A stretch of DNA of 64,000 nt, taken from Chachezhania sediminis (GTDB taxonomy: Bacteria > Pseudomonadota > Alphaproteobacteria > Rhodobacterales > Rhodobacteraceae). The DNA lies in the NCBI RefSeq assembly GCF_009765275.1, contig NZ_VOPH01000002.1, positions 186,001 to 250,000 on the forward strand. The letters are read 5' to 3'. A program made the translations under genes and the position numbers. Under the pieces are notes generated by a model, which worked only from the letters and a program-made list of their open reading frames with translations, was not told the origin of the DNA and searched no databases. This document shows positions 32,853 through 41,967 of this stretch, one piece after another (the stretch's first letter is position 1; each line of letters begins with the position of its first letter).

Positions 32853-33617
32853 TTAGACCCCGGCGGGGAAACCTTCGCGCTTCATCTTGCGGACCATGGC
32901 GTCGAACAGCAGTTCGGCGAACTGCCCGCCCTCGCGGCTGAGCCGCATGGCATCGTCAGCGCATTTCTGACGGATATCCGCCGACAGTGGCGTGTTCGGG
33001 CCGGGCAGTGCATTCGCCGTGCACTGGATTTCCGCCGCTCGCTGCACGGTCCACAGCAGCATGAAGGTCAGCGGAATGTCCCGTTCGCACACCGCGATGC
33101 CGTGGTTGCGCAGGACCAGCACGTTCTTGTCGCCCAGGCTTTCCAGCATCCGGGGGCGTTCATCCTCGTACAGCGTGATCCCTTCGAAGGCGTGATAGCC
33201 GACGCGCCCGTAGAGCTGCGCGCCATAGAAGCTGTCATGCTCGATCCCGAAATCCTTCAGCGTGATGGCACTGATCGGCGTGGTGTGGGTGTGTGCGACA
33301 CAGCCCACGTCGGGCCGGTTCTGGTGGATCACGCCATGCAGCGCGAACCCGGCCGGGTTGGCGTTGTAGGGCGAATTGTCCAGCTTCCGCCCGTCTACGC
33401 CGACACGGATCAGATTGTCCGGCGTCACCTCGTCATAATGCAGGCCGAACGGGTTCACGAGATAGGCGTGTTCCTCGCCCGGCAGGCGGACCGAGATGTG
33501 GTTGAAGATCAGCTCGGTCCAGCCGAGATAGCTGACCAGGTGATAGAAGTCGGCCAGCTGGATGCGCAGCTCTTCCTCGGATTTGCCAGGCATCAGCTCG
33601 TTCTCCTGGATGGTCAT
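32853..33617 (-). CDS. Class II aldolase/adducin-family protein
   Basis: A 254-residue metal-dependent aldolase-fold protein. The Zn ligands H109 and H111 are in CVAHTHTTPISAI, with a third histidine in VLRNHGIAVCE. The segment IFNHISVRLPGEEHAYLVNPFGLHYDEVT is typical. Family members cleave sugar phosphates or decarboxylate; here there is no phosphate motif that would decide. It is the last gene of a minus-strand run (regulator, amidase, ketopantoate-reductase-like, aldolase) facing a TRAP operon, so it probably acts on a product of the amidase step. Confidence 0.85.
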   Translation of the reverse strand: MTIQENELMPGKSEEELRIQLADFYHLVSYLGWTELIFNHISVRLPGEEHAYLVNPFGLHYDEVTPDNLIRVGVDGRKLDNSPYNANPAGFALHGVIHQNRPDVGCVAHTHTTPISAITLKDFGIEHDSFYGAQLYGRVGYHAFEGITLYEDERPRMLESLGDKNVLVLRNHGIAVCERDIPLTFMLLWTVQRAAEIQCTANALPGPNTPLSADIRQKCADDAMRLSREGGQFAELLFDAMVRKMKREGFPAGV

Positions 33618-33632
33618 TGCGGTGTCCTCCTG

Positions 33633-34583
33633 TCAGGCGGCCGCGTCGAAGCGGCGGCGCATGTCGTCAAGCAATCGGGTCGTTTCCGGCATCGGCACGC
33701 CCTGCGCCGCAGCCAGTTCCAGGGGCGCCTGCACGATGGGCGCCAGTTCCAGTGGCCGCCCGGCCCGGGCATCCTGCAGCATCGAGGTGGCGAAATCACC
33801 CGCCTTCGCCAGCCGCGCGCCCAGACCCGTCGGATCGACGGTCACGCCGAAAGACCGGGCCAGGTCCCGCACCTCGCCCGCCAGGGCTTCGGCCCGGGCC
33901 AGAGAGGTCGGGTTGGCCGCGATCCGTTCCAGCGTCTCGCCCGTCAGGGCCGACACGGGGTTGGTGGCCAGGTTCAGCATCAGCTTGTTCCAGACCAGCG
34001 GATAGACGTCGTCGGCCCGGTCCAGCGTGATGCCCGACGACACCAGCGCCGCCGCCAGGTCCACGGGCCGGGGGCCGTCGTCGACGATGGGCCCCAGGAC
34101 CAGGTGATGGGGAATGGTGGACCGCACGGTTTCGCCGTCTTCGTCGAAGCCGGCCGTCATGGCGGTGACGGACCCGACGATCTGCCTGAGGGAGATCAGG
34201 GTCAGCAGTTCGCCACCGGGATCCACGGCCTGCACGGGGCGGGACGGATCGGCATGGAACCACCACGGGATGCCGTTGACCAGCGGGATGACCCGCGTGT
34301 CAGGCCCGATGCCCGCCAGGTTCTGTTCGATGGCCGCCTTCAGCGCGCCGCATTTCACGCAGACGAACAGGACGCTGACCGGCCCGGTCAGTCGTTCCGT
34401 CACCTTGGGCCTTGCGGTGAAGGTCCCTTCCAGGTCTTCCAGCCGCACGCCATTGGCGCGCAGCGCCGCGGCGCGCTGGCCCCGGGCGACGAAGGTCAGG
34501 TCGTCTGTGGCAGCGGCCAGCCGGGCGGCCAATGCCGTTCCGATGGCACCGGCACCGATGATGGCGATCTTTGGAGCGGACAT
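33633..34583 (-). CDS. Ketopantoate reductase-family oxidoreductase
   Basis: A 316-residue two-domain dehydrogenase. The Rossmann loop IIGAGAIGTALAARL (8-22), the cofactor loop R-G-Q-R (34-37), VCVKCGALKAAI, and the C-terminal helical domain with the catalytic-lysine region VWNKLMLNLATNPVSALTG follow the PanE/ApbA family plan. In this catabolic setting it more likely reduces or oxidises a 2-oxo/2-hydroxy acid from the imported substrate than makes pantoate. It is 15 bp upstream of the aldolase and 84 bp below the amidase. Confidence 0.86.
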   Translation of the reverse strand: MSAPKIAIIGAGAIGTALAARLAAATDDLTFVARGQRAAALRANGVRLEDLEGTFTARPKVTERLTGPVSVLFVCVKCGALKAAIEQNLAGIGPDTRVIPLVNGIPWWFHADPSRPVQAVDPGGELLTLISLRQIVGSVTAMTAGFDEDGETVRSTIPHHLVLGPIVDDGPRPVDLAAALVSSGITLDRADDVYPLVWNKLMLNLATNPVSALTGETLERIAANPTSLARAEALAGEVRDLARSFGVTVDPTGLGARLAKAGDFATSMLQDARAGRPLELAPIVQAPLELAAAQGVPMPETTRLLDDMRRRFDAAA

Positions 34584-34667
34584 GGGACCTAACCTACTTC
34601 CGACATTGGAAAGAAATCGTGTGTCGCGGGCCTCCCACCCGCAGGATACCAGATCGGCGCGCGGACG

Positions 34668-36077
34668 TCACAGCAGGATCGGGCGCCAGCCCATCGCGTT
34701 CTCGATCTGCGCCGCAAGTTTCAGCACCGTGGCATCGTCCGCATAGCGCCCGACCAGCTGCACCGCGACCGGCAGCCCGTCGTCGGTGGCATGGACGGGA
34801 AGCGAGATCGCGGGCTGCCCGCTGGCATTGAACGTGGCCGTGAAGGGCGACAGCCTGAACAGGCGGTCCATGAACAGGTCCAGGTCCGGGTCGTCGGTCG
34901 GCAGCGCGCCATGTTTCGGTGGCGGCGTGCCGGTGGCCGGGGTCAGCAGGATGTCGTAGGTTTCCCAATAGGCCGACAGGCGCCGCACCTCGCGGTTGAT
35001 GACCGCCGCGCGGGCGACGTGATCCGATAGCGGGATGCCGTTGGCATAGGCCAACGTCGCGACCGTCACGGGTTCCAGCCCGTCGACGATATCGCCTATG
35101 GCCACGCCCGGGAACATGCCCGACAGCGATCCGAACAGGTAACGGATCATCGCGTCGGTCAGGGCGTGGACATCGAAATCGGGCATCGCCTCCTCGACCG
35201 CATGGCCCAGCGCCTCCAACTGTTTCGCGGTCTTCGTCACCGCCGCCTTGCAGGCCGGATCGACGGGCGAGCCATCGAGACAGGTATCGACAAACCCGAT
35301 CCGAAGCCGTTCCGGCGGGGTCTGGATCAGGATCTCGAACGGTTTCGGGGGCCGCGGCGCGAAATAGGGGGCGCCCGCGTCCGGCCCCGCGGTCACGTCC
35401 AGAAGCGCGGCGGTGTCCCGCACGGTGCGCGATACGGCATGTTCATGGCTGATCCCACCATTCGGATCGCCCCGGTGCGGGCCCCAGGGGTTCAGACCGC
35501 GCGTGGGCTTCAGCCCGACCAGCCCGTTGAACGACGCGGGGATCCGGATCGATCCGGCACTGTCGGTGGCATGGGTCGCGGGCAACATCCCAGCCGCGAC
35601 CGACGCCCCTGCCCCGCCCGACGATCCACCGACGATATGGTCCGTGTTCCAAGGGTTCCGTGTCGTGCCCCAGGCCTTGGTGTTGGTCTCCGCCGACATG
35701 CCCATTTCCGACGACGTGGTCCGGCCCAGGAAGGAAAATCCGGCCGCCCGCAGCCGCGCCACAAGGCTGCTGTCGAAGTCCATCATCATGCCCTTGAACC
35801 GGCTGGACCCGTTCGACAGCGGCATGCCCCTGACTGGGGCGTAAAGGTCCTTGATCAGGTAAGGCATGCCCAGGAACCGCGGGCCTTCGGGCGCGGCGTC
35901 CAGGTCGGCCAGCGCCTCCTCGAACCGTGTATAGATGACGGAGTTGATCCTGGGGTTCTGGGCCTCGATCTCGCGGATGGCGGTTTGCAGGACCTCCTTC
36001 CGGGCGATCTCTCCCGCCTCGACCAGTTGGACCAGGCCCAGAAGGTCCTGCGCGATCCATTCTTCCCGTGTCAGCAT
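34668..36077 (-). CDS. Amidase-signature family hydrolase
   Basis: A 469-residue amidase with the complete Ser-cisSer-Lys triad: K76 (PYLIKDLY), S152 (VGGSSGGAGAS) and S176 (DSAGSIRIPAS), the 24-residue spacing between serines being that of the family. It hydrolyses an amide of unknown identity in the cytoplasm. The ATG at 36077 shares its A with the TGA of the XRE-cupin regulator (TGATG), so amidase translation is coupled to that of its regulator. The neighbours suggest one pathway from an imported amide or lactam to central 2-oxo acids. Confidence 0.9.
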   Translation of the reverse strand: MLTREEWIAQDLLGLVQLVEAGEIARKEVLQTAIREIEAQNPRINSVIYTRFEEALADLDAAPEGPRFLGMPYLIKDLYAPVRGMPLSNGSSRFKGMMMDFDSSLVARLRAAGFSFLGRTTSSEMGMSAETNTKAWGTTRNPWNTDHIVGGSSGGAGASVAAGMLPATHATDSAGSIRIPASFNGLVGLKPTRGLNPWGPHRGDPNGGISHEHAVSRTVRDTAALLDVTAGPDAGAPYFAPRPPKPFEILIQTPPERLRIGFVDTCLDGSPVDPACKAAVTKTAKQLEALGHAVEEAMPDFDVHALTDAMIRYLFGSLSGMFPGVAIGDIVDGLEPVTVATLAYANGIPLSDHVARAAVINREVRRLSAYWETYDILLTPATGTPPPKHGALPTDDPDLDLFMDRLFRLSPFTATFNASGQPAISLPVHATDDGLPVAVQLVGRYADDATVLKLAAQIENAMGWRPILL

Positions 36078-36712
36078 CAGCTTTCTCCTGTCGGGACCGA
36101 TCCGCCCGTCACGATGTTCAGCAAGGTCGCCTCCCCCTCACCGACATTGATCAGCGCGTGGCCCATGGCCGCGTCGTAGTAGACGCTGTCCCCCGGCCCC
36201 AGCCGGATCGGGGCGTAAAGTTCGGAATGAAGCTCCACCTCGCCCGACAGGACATAGACCAGCTCTTCACCGGGATGAGACACCAGATGATCGAACTGCG
36301 CAATGTCCCGGGCCTTGACCACGACGTGGGTGGCATCCATCAGCTTTTGCTTCAGCCCCATGGCCAGCGGTTCATAGACATAGGTTGCGGCGTCGATGGC
36401 GTGCCGTTCGGCGGCGCGGGTCACGTCGATCCGGCCCAGCATCGGGGTCTTCTCGCGTTCCGGTTCCGCCCGGGGGCGATCGTCCAGAAGGGTGGTCAGG
36501 TCGACCTCCAGCCCCTTGGCCAGTTTCAGCAGGCCGTCAAAGGTGGGAGAGAGGTTGGAATTCTCGATCTTGGAAATGGTCGACCCTGACATGCCGGCGC
36601 GGTCGGCCACCTGTTGCAAGGTCAGCCCCTTGCCCTGCCGCAGCTTGCGCACCCGCGCACCAAAGGCGCTGAGCGCCCGTTCCGCATCCATGTCGCCTGT
36701 CGTATCGACCAT
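36077..36712 (-). CDS. XRE-family regulator with C-terminal cupin
   Basis: A 211-residue regulator: helix-turn-helix at about 15-70 (VRKLRQGKGLTLQQVADRAG then STISKIENSNLSPTFDGLLKLA) and a cupin sensing domain (HPGEELVYVLSGEVELHSE then RLGPGDSVYYDAAMGHALIN). This is the PuuR/MerR-independent class that controls amino acid and polyamine catabolism. ATG 36712 has AGGAAA in front; the upstream ATG at 36733 was not chosen because it would include that site and the operator. It probably represses or activates both its own operon and the divergent TRAP operon through the palindrome at 36725-36755. Confidence 0.9.
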   Translation of the reverse strand: MVDTTGDMDAERALSAFGARVRKLRQGKGLTLQQVADRAGMSGSTISKIENSNLSPTFDGLLKLAKGLEVDLTTLLDDRPRAEPEREKTPMLGRIDVTRAAERHAIDAATYVYEPLAMGLKQKLMDATHVVVKARDIAQFDHLVSHPGEELVYVLSGEVELHSELYAPIRLGPGDSVYYDAAMGHALINVGEGEATLLNIVTGGSVPTGES

Positions 36713-36724
36713 GCATTCTTTCCT

Positions 36725-36755
36725 ATACGACATTTTCTGTTGACATATTTCGTAT
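36725..36755. promoter_or_regulatory. Divergent operator/promoter of the amidase-TRAP locus
   Basis: The 79-bp gap holds the inverted repeat ATACGA (36725-36730) and TCGTAT (36750-36755), and between them a TTGACA element (plus strand, 36740-36745). Placement over both promoters suggests it is the site of the XRE-cupin regulator. This is inference from position and symmetry. Confidence 0.5.
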
Positions 36756-36791
36756 CCTCAATCTTCCTTCCCGGTCAAGGAGGCTTCGTCC

Positions 36792-38111
36792 ATGGCCCTT
36801 ATCCTGATCGTCGCGTTCATCCTGGCTGCCGTTCTTGGCGGCGTGGCGATCAGCTATGTGGCAGGGGCGGCCGCCGTGCTGGCCTTCATCGCGACGGGCT
36901 ATTCCAACTATCTGGCGATCCTACCCCAGCGGATCTTCAGCCAGATCGACGTCTTCACTTTCCTGTCGATGCCGCTGTTCATCCTGGCGGGCGAGATGAT
37001 GACCCGCGGCGGCGTGACCAAGGTCCTGATCGACCTGGCCATGCTGGGGGTCGGGCGGCTGAAGGGCGGGCTGGGCTACGTCAACATCCTGGCAAGCGTC
37101 TTCCTGGCCGGCATCTCCGGCTCTGCCGTGGCGGATGCGGCGGCCACGACCAAGACGCTGGTCCCCGCGATGCGCGACAAGGGATACAGCAACGATTTCG
37201 CTGCGGCCCTGACGGCCGCCAGTTGCGTGATCGGGCCGATCATACCGCCGTCCATCGTGATGATCTTCTACGGCGCGCTGATGAATGTCTCGGTCGCGGC
37301 GCTGTTCGCGGGCGGGATCATCCCGGGCCTGCTGATGGCCCTGTTCCTGTGCGCCTACAATTTCTGGATCGCCCGGCGCGACGGGCACCCGGGCGGCCGG
37401 GACATGGTGCTGCCGGCCTTCTGGGCGACCATCGTGCGCGCCGCCCCGGCCCTGCTGATCCCCGTCACCATCGTCGCCGGCATCGTCTTCGGCGTCGTCA
37501 CGCCGACCGAGGCCGCGGCGCTGGCCGTCGCCATCACGCTGCTTCTGATCTTCGTCTACCGCCTGCTGGGGCGTGACCGGCCGGGACGGGCGTTCCGGGA
37601 AACCGTGAACATCTCGTCCGACGCGCTTTCAAGCTCGGCCATGCTGACGGGGTCGATCTTCATGATCCTCTTTGCCGCGGCCATCTTCGGCTATCTGATC
37701 GGCATCATGCGCCTGCCCGAAGGCATCGCCGCCGCGGTGCAGGACCTGGGCCTGGGCGGCACGCAGTATTTCCTGGTCGCCAGCCTGGTCATGTTCGCCG
37801 CCGGCATGGTGATGGACGTGACCATGGCGCTGGTCCTGCTGGTCCCGGTCCTGATCCCCGCTGCCATCGCGTCGGGCTGCAACCCGGTCCATGTCGGCGT
37901 GGTCAGCTGCCTGAACCTGACGCTGGGCCTGATCTCTCCCCCGTTCGGGGGGATCCTGATGGTGGTCTCGGCCGCGGCCGACGTGAACTACCTGCGGCTT
38001 TCCCGAGCCATCCTGCCCTTTCTGGCCGTGCAGGTGGCGCTGCTGCTGCTTCTGATCCTCGTCCCCGACCTGACGCTGGCGCTGCCCCGACTGGTCGGAC
38101 TGATCGACTGA
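36792..38111 (+). CDS. TRAP transporter large permease DctM (second system)
   Basis: A 439-residue permease with about twelve helices. Motifs: SMPLFILAGEMMTRGG, SGSAVADAAATTKTLVPAMRDKGYSNDFAAALTAAS, GPIIPPSIVMIFYGAL and LTLGLISPPFGGILMVV. Unlike the first TRAP operon the order here is M-P-Q. It is divergent from the XRE-cupin regulator and begins the importer operon that ends with an ornithine-cyclodeaminase-like enzyme. An AAGGAGG lies 11 nt upstream of the ATG. Confidence 0.93.
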   Translation: MALILIVAFILAAVLGGVAISYVAGAAAVLAFIATGYSNYLAILPQRIFSQIDVFTFLSMPLFILAGEMMTRGGVTKVLIDLAMLGVGRLKGGLGYVNILASVFLAGISGSAVADAAATTKTLVPAMRDKGYSNDFAAALTAASCVIGPIIPPSIVMIFYGALMNVSVAALFAGGIIPGLLMALFLCAYNFWIARRDGHPGGRDMVLPAFWATIVRAAPALLIPVTIVAGIVFGVVTPTEAAALAVAITLLLIFVYRLLGRDRPGRAFRETVNISSDALSSSAMLTGSIFMILFAAAIFGYLIGIMRLPEGIAAAVQDLGLGGTQYFLVASLVMFAAGMVMDVTMALVLLVPVLIPAAIASGCNPVHVGVVSCLNLTLGLISPPFGGILMVVSAAADVNYLRLSRAILPFLAVQVALLLLLILVPDLTLALPRLVGLID

Positions 38112-38138
38112 ACAACCAAAACAACAGGGAAAACGACA

Positions 38139-39131
38139 ATGAAACATCTGCGCACCACCCTTTCCGGACTGGCCCTTGCGGCAGGCATGGCCCTTGCCGG
38201 CACGGCCCAGGCCCAGGACATCAAGATTGCCGTCCAATGCCCTCCGGTCCCCGCCTGCGCCGACTGGGTCTATGCCGAAGACTTCGCCGCCGCGCTTCGC
38301 GAAGCGGGGCTGGAGGCGACCGTCTTTGCCGGCGGCGCCCTGGGCAAGGATGCCGAACTGGTCGACCAGCTGTCGCAAGGTTTGCTGCAGTTCGCCGTCA
38401 CCAACTTCGTCATGATCGCGCAGGTCGATCCGCGGATCCTTGGGTTCCTGGCGCCTTACGTCTTCGAATCCTCGGAACAGTTCTTCAAGGCCACTCAGGA
38501 AGTGGACAGCGAGATGCTGGCCGAGATCAAGGAGAAGATGAAGGCGCAGGGCGTCATCGTCGCGGCGCTTCCCGGTCTTGGCGGTCAGATGGGCCTGTTC
38601 AATGACGAGCACGAGGTCGCATCGGTCGACGACCTGACCGACCTGCGGATCCGGGCCATCGACCCGAACCAGGTGAAACTGTTCGAGGCCTGGGGCACCC
38701 AGGGCGTCGTGGTCGACATGCCGGAATTCGCGGGCGCCGTGCAGCAGGGGATCGTCGACGGTTACTTCAACCCGCCGGCCGTGCCGCTGATCTTCAAGCA
38801 CACGGAATTCCTGAAGTACTTCACCGACCTGAAGGCCGGCACGCCGTTCCGGGCCGCACTGATGTCGGCCGACTGGTACGACATGCTGGCGGATGACCAG
38901 AAGGCCATCGTCGACGCCGCTGTCCTGACCGCCAATGCCAGGAACCGCGATTGGACCTATGCCGCCGAAAAGGCGGAGATCGAGGGCCTGAAGGCCGCCG
39001 GCGTCACCGTGACGGAACTGAGCCCCGAGGCGCTGGCCGAATTCAAGGCCCGGAGCCAGCAGGTCTGGGACACGCTGATGCCGTCCGGATCCGTTGCCGA
39101 CATGCAGGCCATCGCGGATTCGGTAAAGTGA
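38139..39131 (+). CDS. TRAP transporter substrate-binding protein DctP (second system)
   Basis: A 330-residue periplasmic protein. The signal peptide is MKHLRTTLSGLALAAGMALA, then GTAQA-QD with cleavage near residue 25. The mature part begins IKIAVQCPPVPACADWVYAEDFAAAL, with two cysteines that could pair. FAGGALGKDAELVDQLSQGLLQFAVTNFVMIAQ and LRIRAIDPNQVKLFEAWGTQGVVVDMPEFAGAVQQGIVDGYFNPP are the ligand-contact region. The conserved arginine in R-I-R-A is expected to hold a carboxylate. The ligand is unknown. Confidence 0.92.
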   Translation: MKHLRTTLSGLALAAGMALAGTAQAQDIKIAVQCPPVPACADWVYAEDFAAALREAGLEATVFAGGALGKDAELVDQLSQGLLQFAVTNFVMIAQVDPRILGFLAPYVFESSEQFFKATQEVDSEMLAEIKEKMKAQGVIVAALPGLGGQMGLFNDEHEVASVDDLTDLRIRAIDPNQVKLFEAWGTQGVVVDMPEFAGAVQQGIVDGYFNPPAVPLIFKHTEFLKYFTDLKAGTPFRAALMSADWYDMLADDQKAIVDAAVLTANARNRDWTYAAEKAEIEGLKAAGVTVTELSPEALAEFKARSQQVWDTLMPSGSVADMQAIADSVK

Positions 39132-39643
39132 ACCGGCTGGATCGCATCAGCGCGGGTGTCGACCGGGTCTGCCTGGCGCTGGCCAAGGCCTGCCTTCTTG
39201 GCATCGCGCTGACGATCCTGTTCCAGATCGCGGGCCGCTACGGCCTGCGCAGCCCCTATGCCTGGACCGAGGAACTGGCCCGCTACCTGATGGTGTGGGG
39301 CGGTCTCCTTGGTGCCAGCTGCGCGTTCCGCCGCGCACTGGACCCGGTGATCGTCACGGTCACGCAAGGAAGCCCCCCGGCCGTGCAGGTGCTGGCGAAG
39401 GTGATGCTGGCCGCCACGGTCGTCATCTTCCTGGCGCCGGTCCTCTACTACGCGTTCTTCGGCGCGGGCTGGAATTTTCAGCGCGGGTTCATGTGGCGCA
39501 ACTTCAACCGCTCGTCCGCCGGGCTGGGCGTGAACCTGGCTGTGATCGGCGCCGCGATCCCCGTCACCTGCCTGATCTTGCTTCTTCACTGCGCCGCACG
39601 GCTGGCCAGCCCCCTGCCCCAACCGACCGGAAAGACCTCATGA
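39128..39643 (+). CDS. TRAP transporter small permease DctQ (second system)
   Basis: A 171-residue membrane protein with four predicted helices. It has the family segments FQIAGRYGLRSPYAWTEELARYLMVWGGLLGASCAFRRA and a final LAVIGAAIPVTCLILLLHCAARL. The GTG start at 39128 overlaps the DctP stop (GTGA), and its stop overlaps the next ATG (ATGA). It is therefore tightly coupled in translation to both neighbours. Confidence 0.87.
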   Translation: MNRLDRISAGVDRVCLALAKACLLGIALTILFQIAGRYGLRSPYAWTEELARYLMVWGGLLGASCAFRRALDPVIVTVTQGSPPAVQVLAKVMLAATVVIFLAPVLYYAFFGAGWNFQRGFMWRNFNRSSAGLGVNLAVIGAAIPVTCLILLLHCAARLASPLPQPTGKTS

Positions 39644-40581
39644 AAGTCATCACCGCCGACCAAATCCGCGCCACCCTGACCGTGGGGGCCCTGATCCCCG
39701 CGATAGAACAGGCGATGAAGGAGGTGTCGGCCGGCGATGCCCTGCACCCGCCGCGCTTTGCCGTGCCGATCAACGAAAAGGGCCGGATGGCGCTGATGTA
39801 CGGCGCCCTGCGCGAACCGCGGCGGCATGGGCTGAAGGTCCTTAGCCTTTACCCCGACGCGCCAAAGATGGGCCTGTCCAGCCACCAGGGTTTCGTCGTC
39901 GTCTTCGACAGCGACACCGGCGTCCCCCTGATCGCCGCCGATGCCGACGCGCTGACGGCGCTGCGCACGTCGGCTGCGTCGATGCTGTCGATCCGGGCGC
40001 TGGCCCGGCCCGACCCCAAGGTCTTCGCCGTCTTCGGCGCGGGCGAGCAGGCCGAATGGCACATCCGCGGCGCGCTGGAGTGCTTCGCGCCCACGGAAAT
40101 CCGCCTCTGGTCCCGCCGCCCCGAACAAGCCCTGCACCTGGCCGCCCATTTCCCCGAAGCCGCAGCCATCCTGCGCTGCGTGCCCACGCTGGAGGTGGCA
40201 GCGGGCGGCGCCGACGTCCTGATCACAGCCACGGCGGCGCGCACGGCGTTTTTCCCCGGAGCGCTGCTGGAGCCCGGCCAGCACCTGATCCTTGTCGGCG
40301 CCAGCCTCGCCGACGCGCGCGAGGTCGACGACGAAGCGGTCGCCCGGGTGCGGATGTTCACCGATTCCCTGGAAAGTTCGTCCCGCGAGTCGGGCGAGAT
40401 CATCGACGCCAGGACGGCGGGCGCGATCCCGGAGGACTATGCGGTGACCGAGATCGGTGCGGTCCTGTCGGATCCGTCGCTGTTCGTGCGGGGGGACGGA
40501 GAGATCACGGCCTACAAGTCCCACGGGCTGATCGTGCAGGACCTAGCGGCGGCGGTGCTGGCGGGGGAGCGGGTGGGGTAA
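39640..40581 (+). CDS. Ornithine cyclodeaminase/mu-crystallin family protein
   Basis: A 313-residue NAD(P)-dependent enzyme. The substrate-side lysine is in RHGLKVLSLYPDAPKMGLSSHQGFVVVFD, the cofactor loop is FGAGEQAEWHIRGAL (about 125-139), and the region ending VLITATAARTAFFPGALLEPGQHLILVGAS is typical of the family. Members include ornithine cyclodeaminase, alanine dehydrogenase and delta-1-pyrroline-2-carboxylate reductase (ketimine reductases). As last gene of the TRAP operon it likely handles a cyclic imine or amino acid in the same pathway as the amidase. The ATG was chosen from the ATGA overlap. Confidence 0.88.
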   Translation: MKVITADQIRATLTVGALIPAIEQAMKEVSAGDALHPPRFAVPINEKGRMALMYGALREPRRHGLKVLSLYPDAPKMGLSSHQGFVVVFDSDTGVPLIAADADALTALRTSAASMLSIRALARPDPKVFAVFGAGEQAEWHIRGALECFAPTEIRLWSRRPEQALHLAAHFPEAAAILRCVPTLEVAAGGADVLITATAARTAFFPGALLEPGQHLILVGASLADAREVDDEAVARVRMFTDSLESSSRESGEIIDARTAGAIPEDYAVTEIGAVLSDPSLFVRGDGEITAYKSHGLIVQDLAAAVLAGERVG

Positions 40582-40627
40582 ATGCACCTTTATTCCGAGA
40601 AACTTCACGTGTCGTGGGGTCTACGCT

Positions 40628-41023
40628 TCACAGGTGGATTTGAACTCGATGGCTGCCTACGCGAACAATAGCGGGATTTTCCTGATCTCGCCGTAGTGCG
40701 AACTCCACGACGTCGAAGACCTCGGTGAGACGAGCCGCCCCTGAAGGTTCTGGCCCTGACATCATTATTCGTGACAACTGCTCAAAACGGGGTGATGCAA
40801 ATCTCTGGGCGTTGAAGTCCCTGTCCCAGCTAATTAGAATTCTTCCGGCTTCGATTGCTGCCCGCGCAACCACCGGGTCAGGAGAGTTCACGGGCATTAT
40901 TTCGCTAATTCGCACGACGTCATGCCCCATCGCAATCAATGCATTTCCCAGAGAGACGGGAACATTGTGATCGGTCAAGAACCGAAATACGCCTAATCGA
41001 TGCTCCTGATCATCCTCAGTCAC
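40628..41023 (-). CDS. DUF5615 PIN-like protein, putative toxin
   Basis: A 131-residue protein beginning RFLTDHNVPVSLGNALIAMGHDVVRISEIMPVNSPDPVVARAA, then ILISWDRDFNAQRF. This matches the DUF5615/PIN-like plan of acidic residues D-x-N at the N-terminus and W-D-x-D-F mid-protein, expected to bind a metal for RNA cleavage. It follows the MerR-DUF433 gene by 87 bp on the same strand. DUF433-DUF5615 pairs are regarded as VapBC-like toxin-antitoxin systems. The start is a GTG at 41023. Base composition is lower in GC than the neighbours, suggesting acquisition. Confidence 0.78.
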   Translation of the reverse strand: MTEDDQEHRLGVFRFLTDHNVPVSLGNALIAMGHDVVRISEIMPVNSPDPVVARAAIEAGRILISWDRDFNAQRFASPRFEQLSRIMMSGPEPSGAARLTEVFDVVEFALRRDQENPAIVRVGSHRVQIHL

Positions 41024-41110
41024 GCCTGGTACCCCAGCAGCTTTCAGACAATGAGCCTCGCAGATTATCGAACTTCACATGCAAATTCGACATCCAGTGT
41101 AGTTCATCTG

Positions 41111-41755
41111 TTAAGCTGCGGTTTGACCATTGCCCAATGACCGAGCTGCTTCAACATCCACAAGCGTCAGATCGGGAAACTCTTCCAGCACTTCTTCAGG
41201 AGAGAACCCCAGATCCAAATAGTGAATAACAGTTGAGACAGGAATACGCGTTCCCTCAAAAACCGGTTCATTCTGCAACACGAACTTTCCGTGTACAACT
41301 TGCCCTAAAGCATCGGTACCACGCTTATTCAAGTCAGCAACAGCCTTTTTGGTGTCGGATATGACGACACGCAAAGGGATATCAAAGACCCGCTGTCCGC
41401 TTACAACTTCAACGCGCTTGTCTGACCGCGGATCGGTGAAAACAACTTTCTTGCCGAGAACATAGAGGGTAGCCGACGTCCACTTAGAGTCACCAAGATG
41501 AGACAAGTTATCAGATACTTTCCTCAGGTGCTGCAAAGGCACTTTATACGTGTTCCGAAGCTGGCCCAGAACCCGCAATGAGACGATGTCCCGAAACGAA
41601 TAGACTCTGCTGTAAGGGAGGCGACGATTGTCTTCAGCAAAACTGGGACTAATGAAGCCCTTACGGTCCCAACTCCGCAATTGCCCTACCGATAGTCCAG
41701 ACAAGCGAGCGGCGTCTGCCTCACTGAACGCTCCGATGACATTCTCGTGTTCCAC
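41111..41755 (-). CDS. MerR-type HTH plus DUF433 protein, putative antitoxin
   Basis: A 214-residue protein. The N-terminal 75 residues form a MerR-like winged helix (FSEADAARLSGLSVGQLRSWDRKGFISP...YSRVYSFRDIVSLRVLGQLRN). The middle is unassigned. The C-terminal 60 residues are a DUF433 module (FEGTRIPVSTVIHYLDLGFSPEEVLEEFPDLTLVDVEAA). The fusion would autoregulate and neutralise the DUF5615 partner downstream. Codon usage is less GC-biased than in neighbours. It lies 212 bp from tRNA-Thr. Confidence 0.78.
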   Translation of the reverse strand: MEHENVIGAFSEADAARLSGLSVGQLRSWDRKGFISPSFAEDNRRLPYSRVYSFRDIVSLRVLGQLRNTYKVPLQHLRKVSDNLSHLGDSKWTSATLYVLGKKVVFTDPRSDKRVEVVSGQRVFDIPLRVVISDTKKAVADLNKRGTDALGQVVHGKFVLQNEPVFEGTRIPVSTVIHYLDLGFSPEEVLEEFPDLTLVDVEAARSLGNGQTAA

Positions 41756-41967
41756 AAGTTTCCCTCACGCCCGACGGCGTCTTCAATAGGAATGGTTACG
41801 ATGAGGCATTCCGTCAACTCCCAACCGTACGTCTGCGCTGCGCGGGATCGCTATGAGCCCGCAGGCAGGTTACCGTCGGGTGGCGCCGGCAGGCTTACTT
41901 CAACAAGCTAAGCTACAGCGTACCTAGCACCGGCTACCCACGCGAAGGCGCTTGTTTCCCAGAAAAG

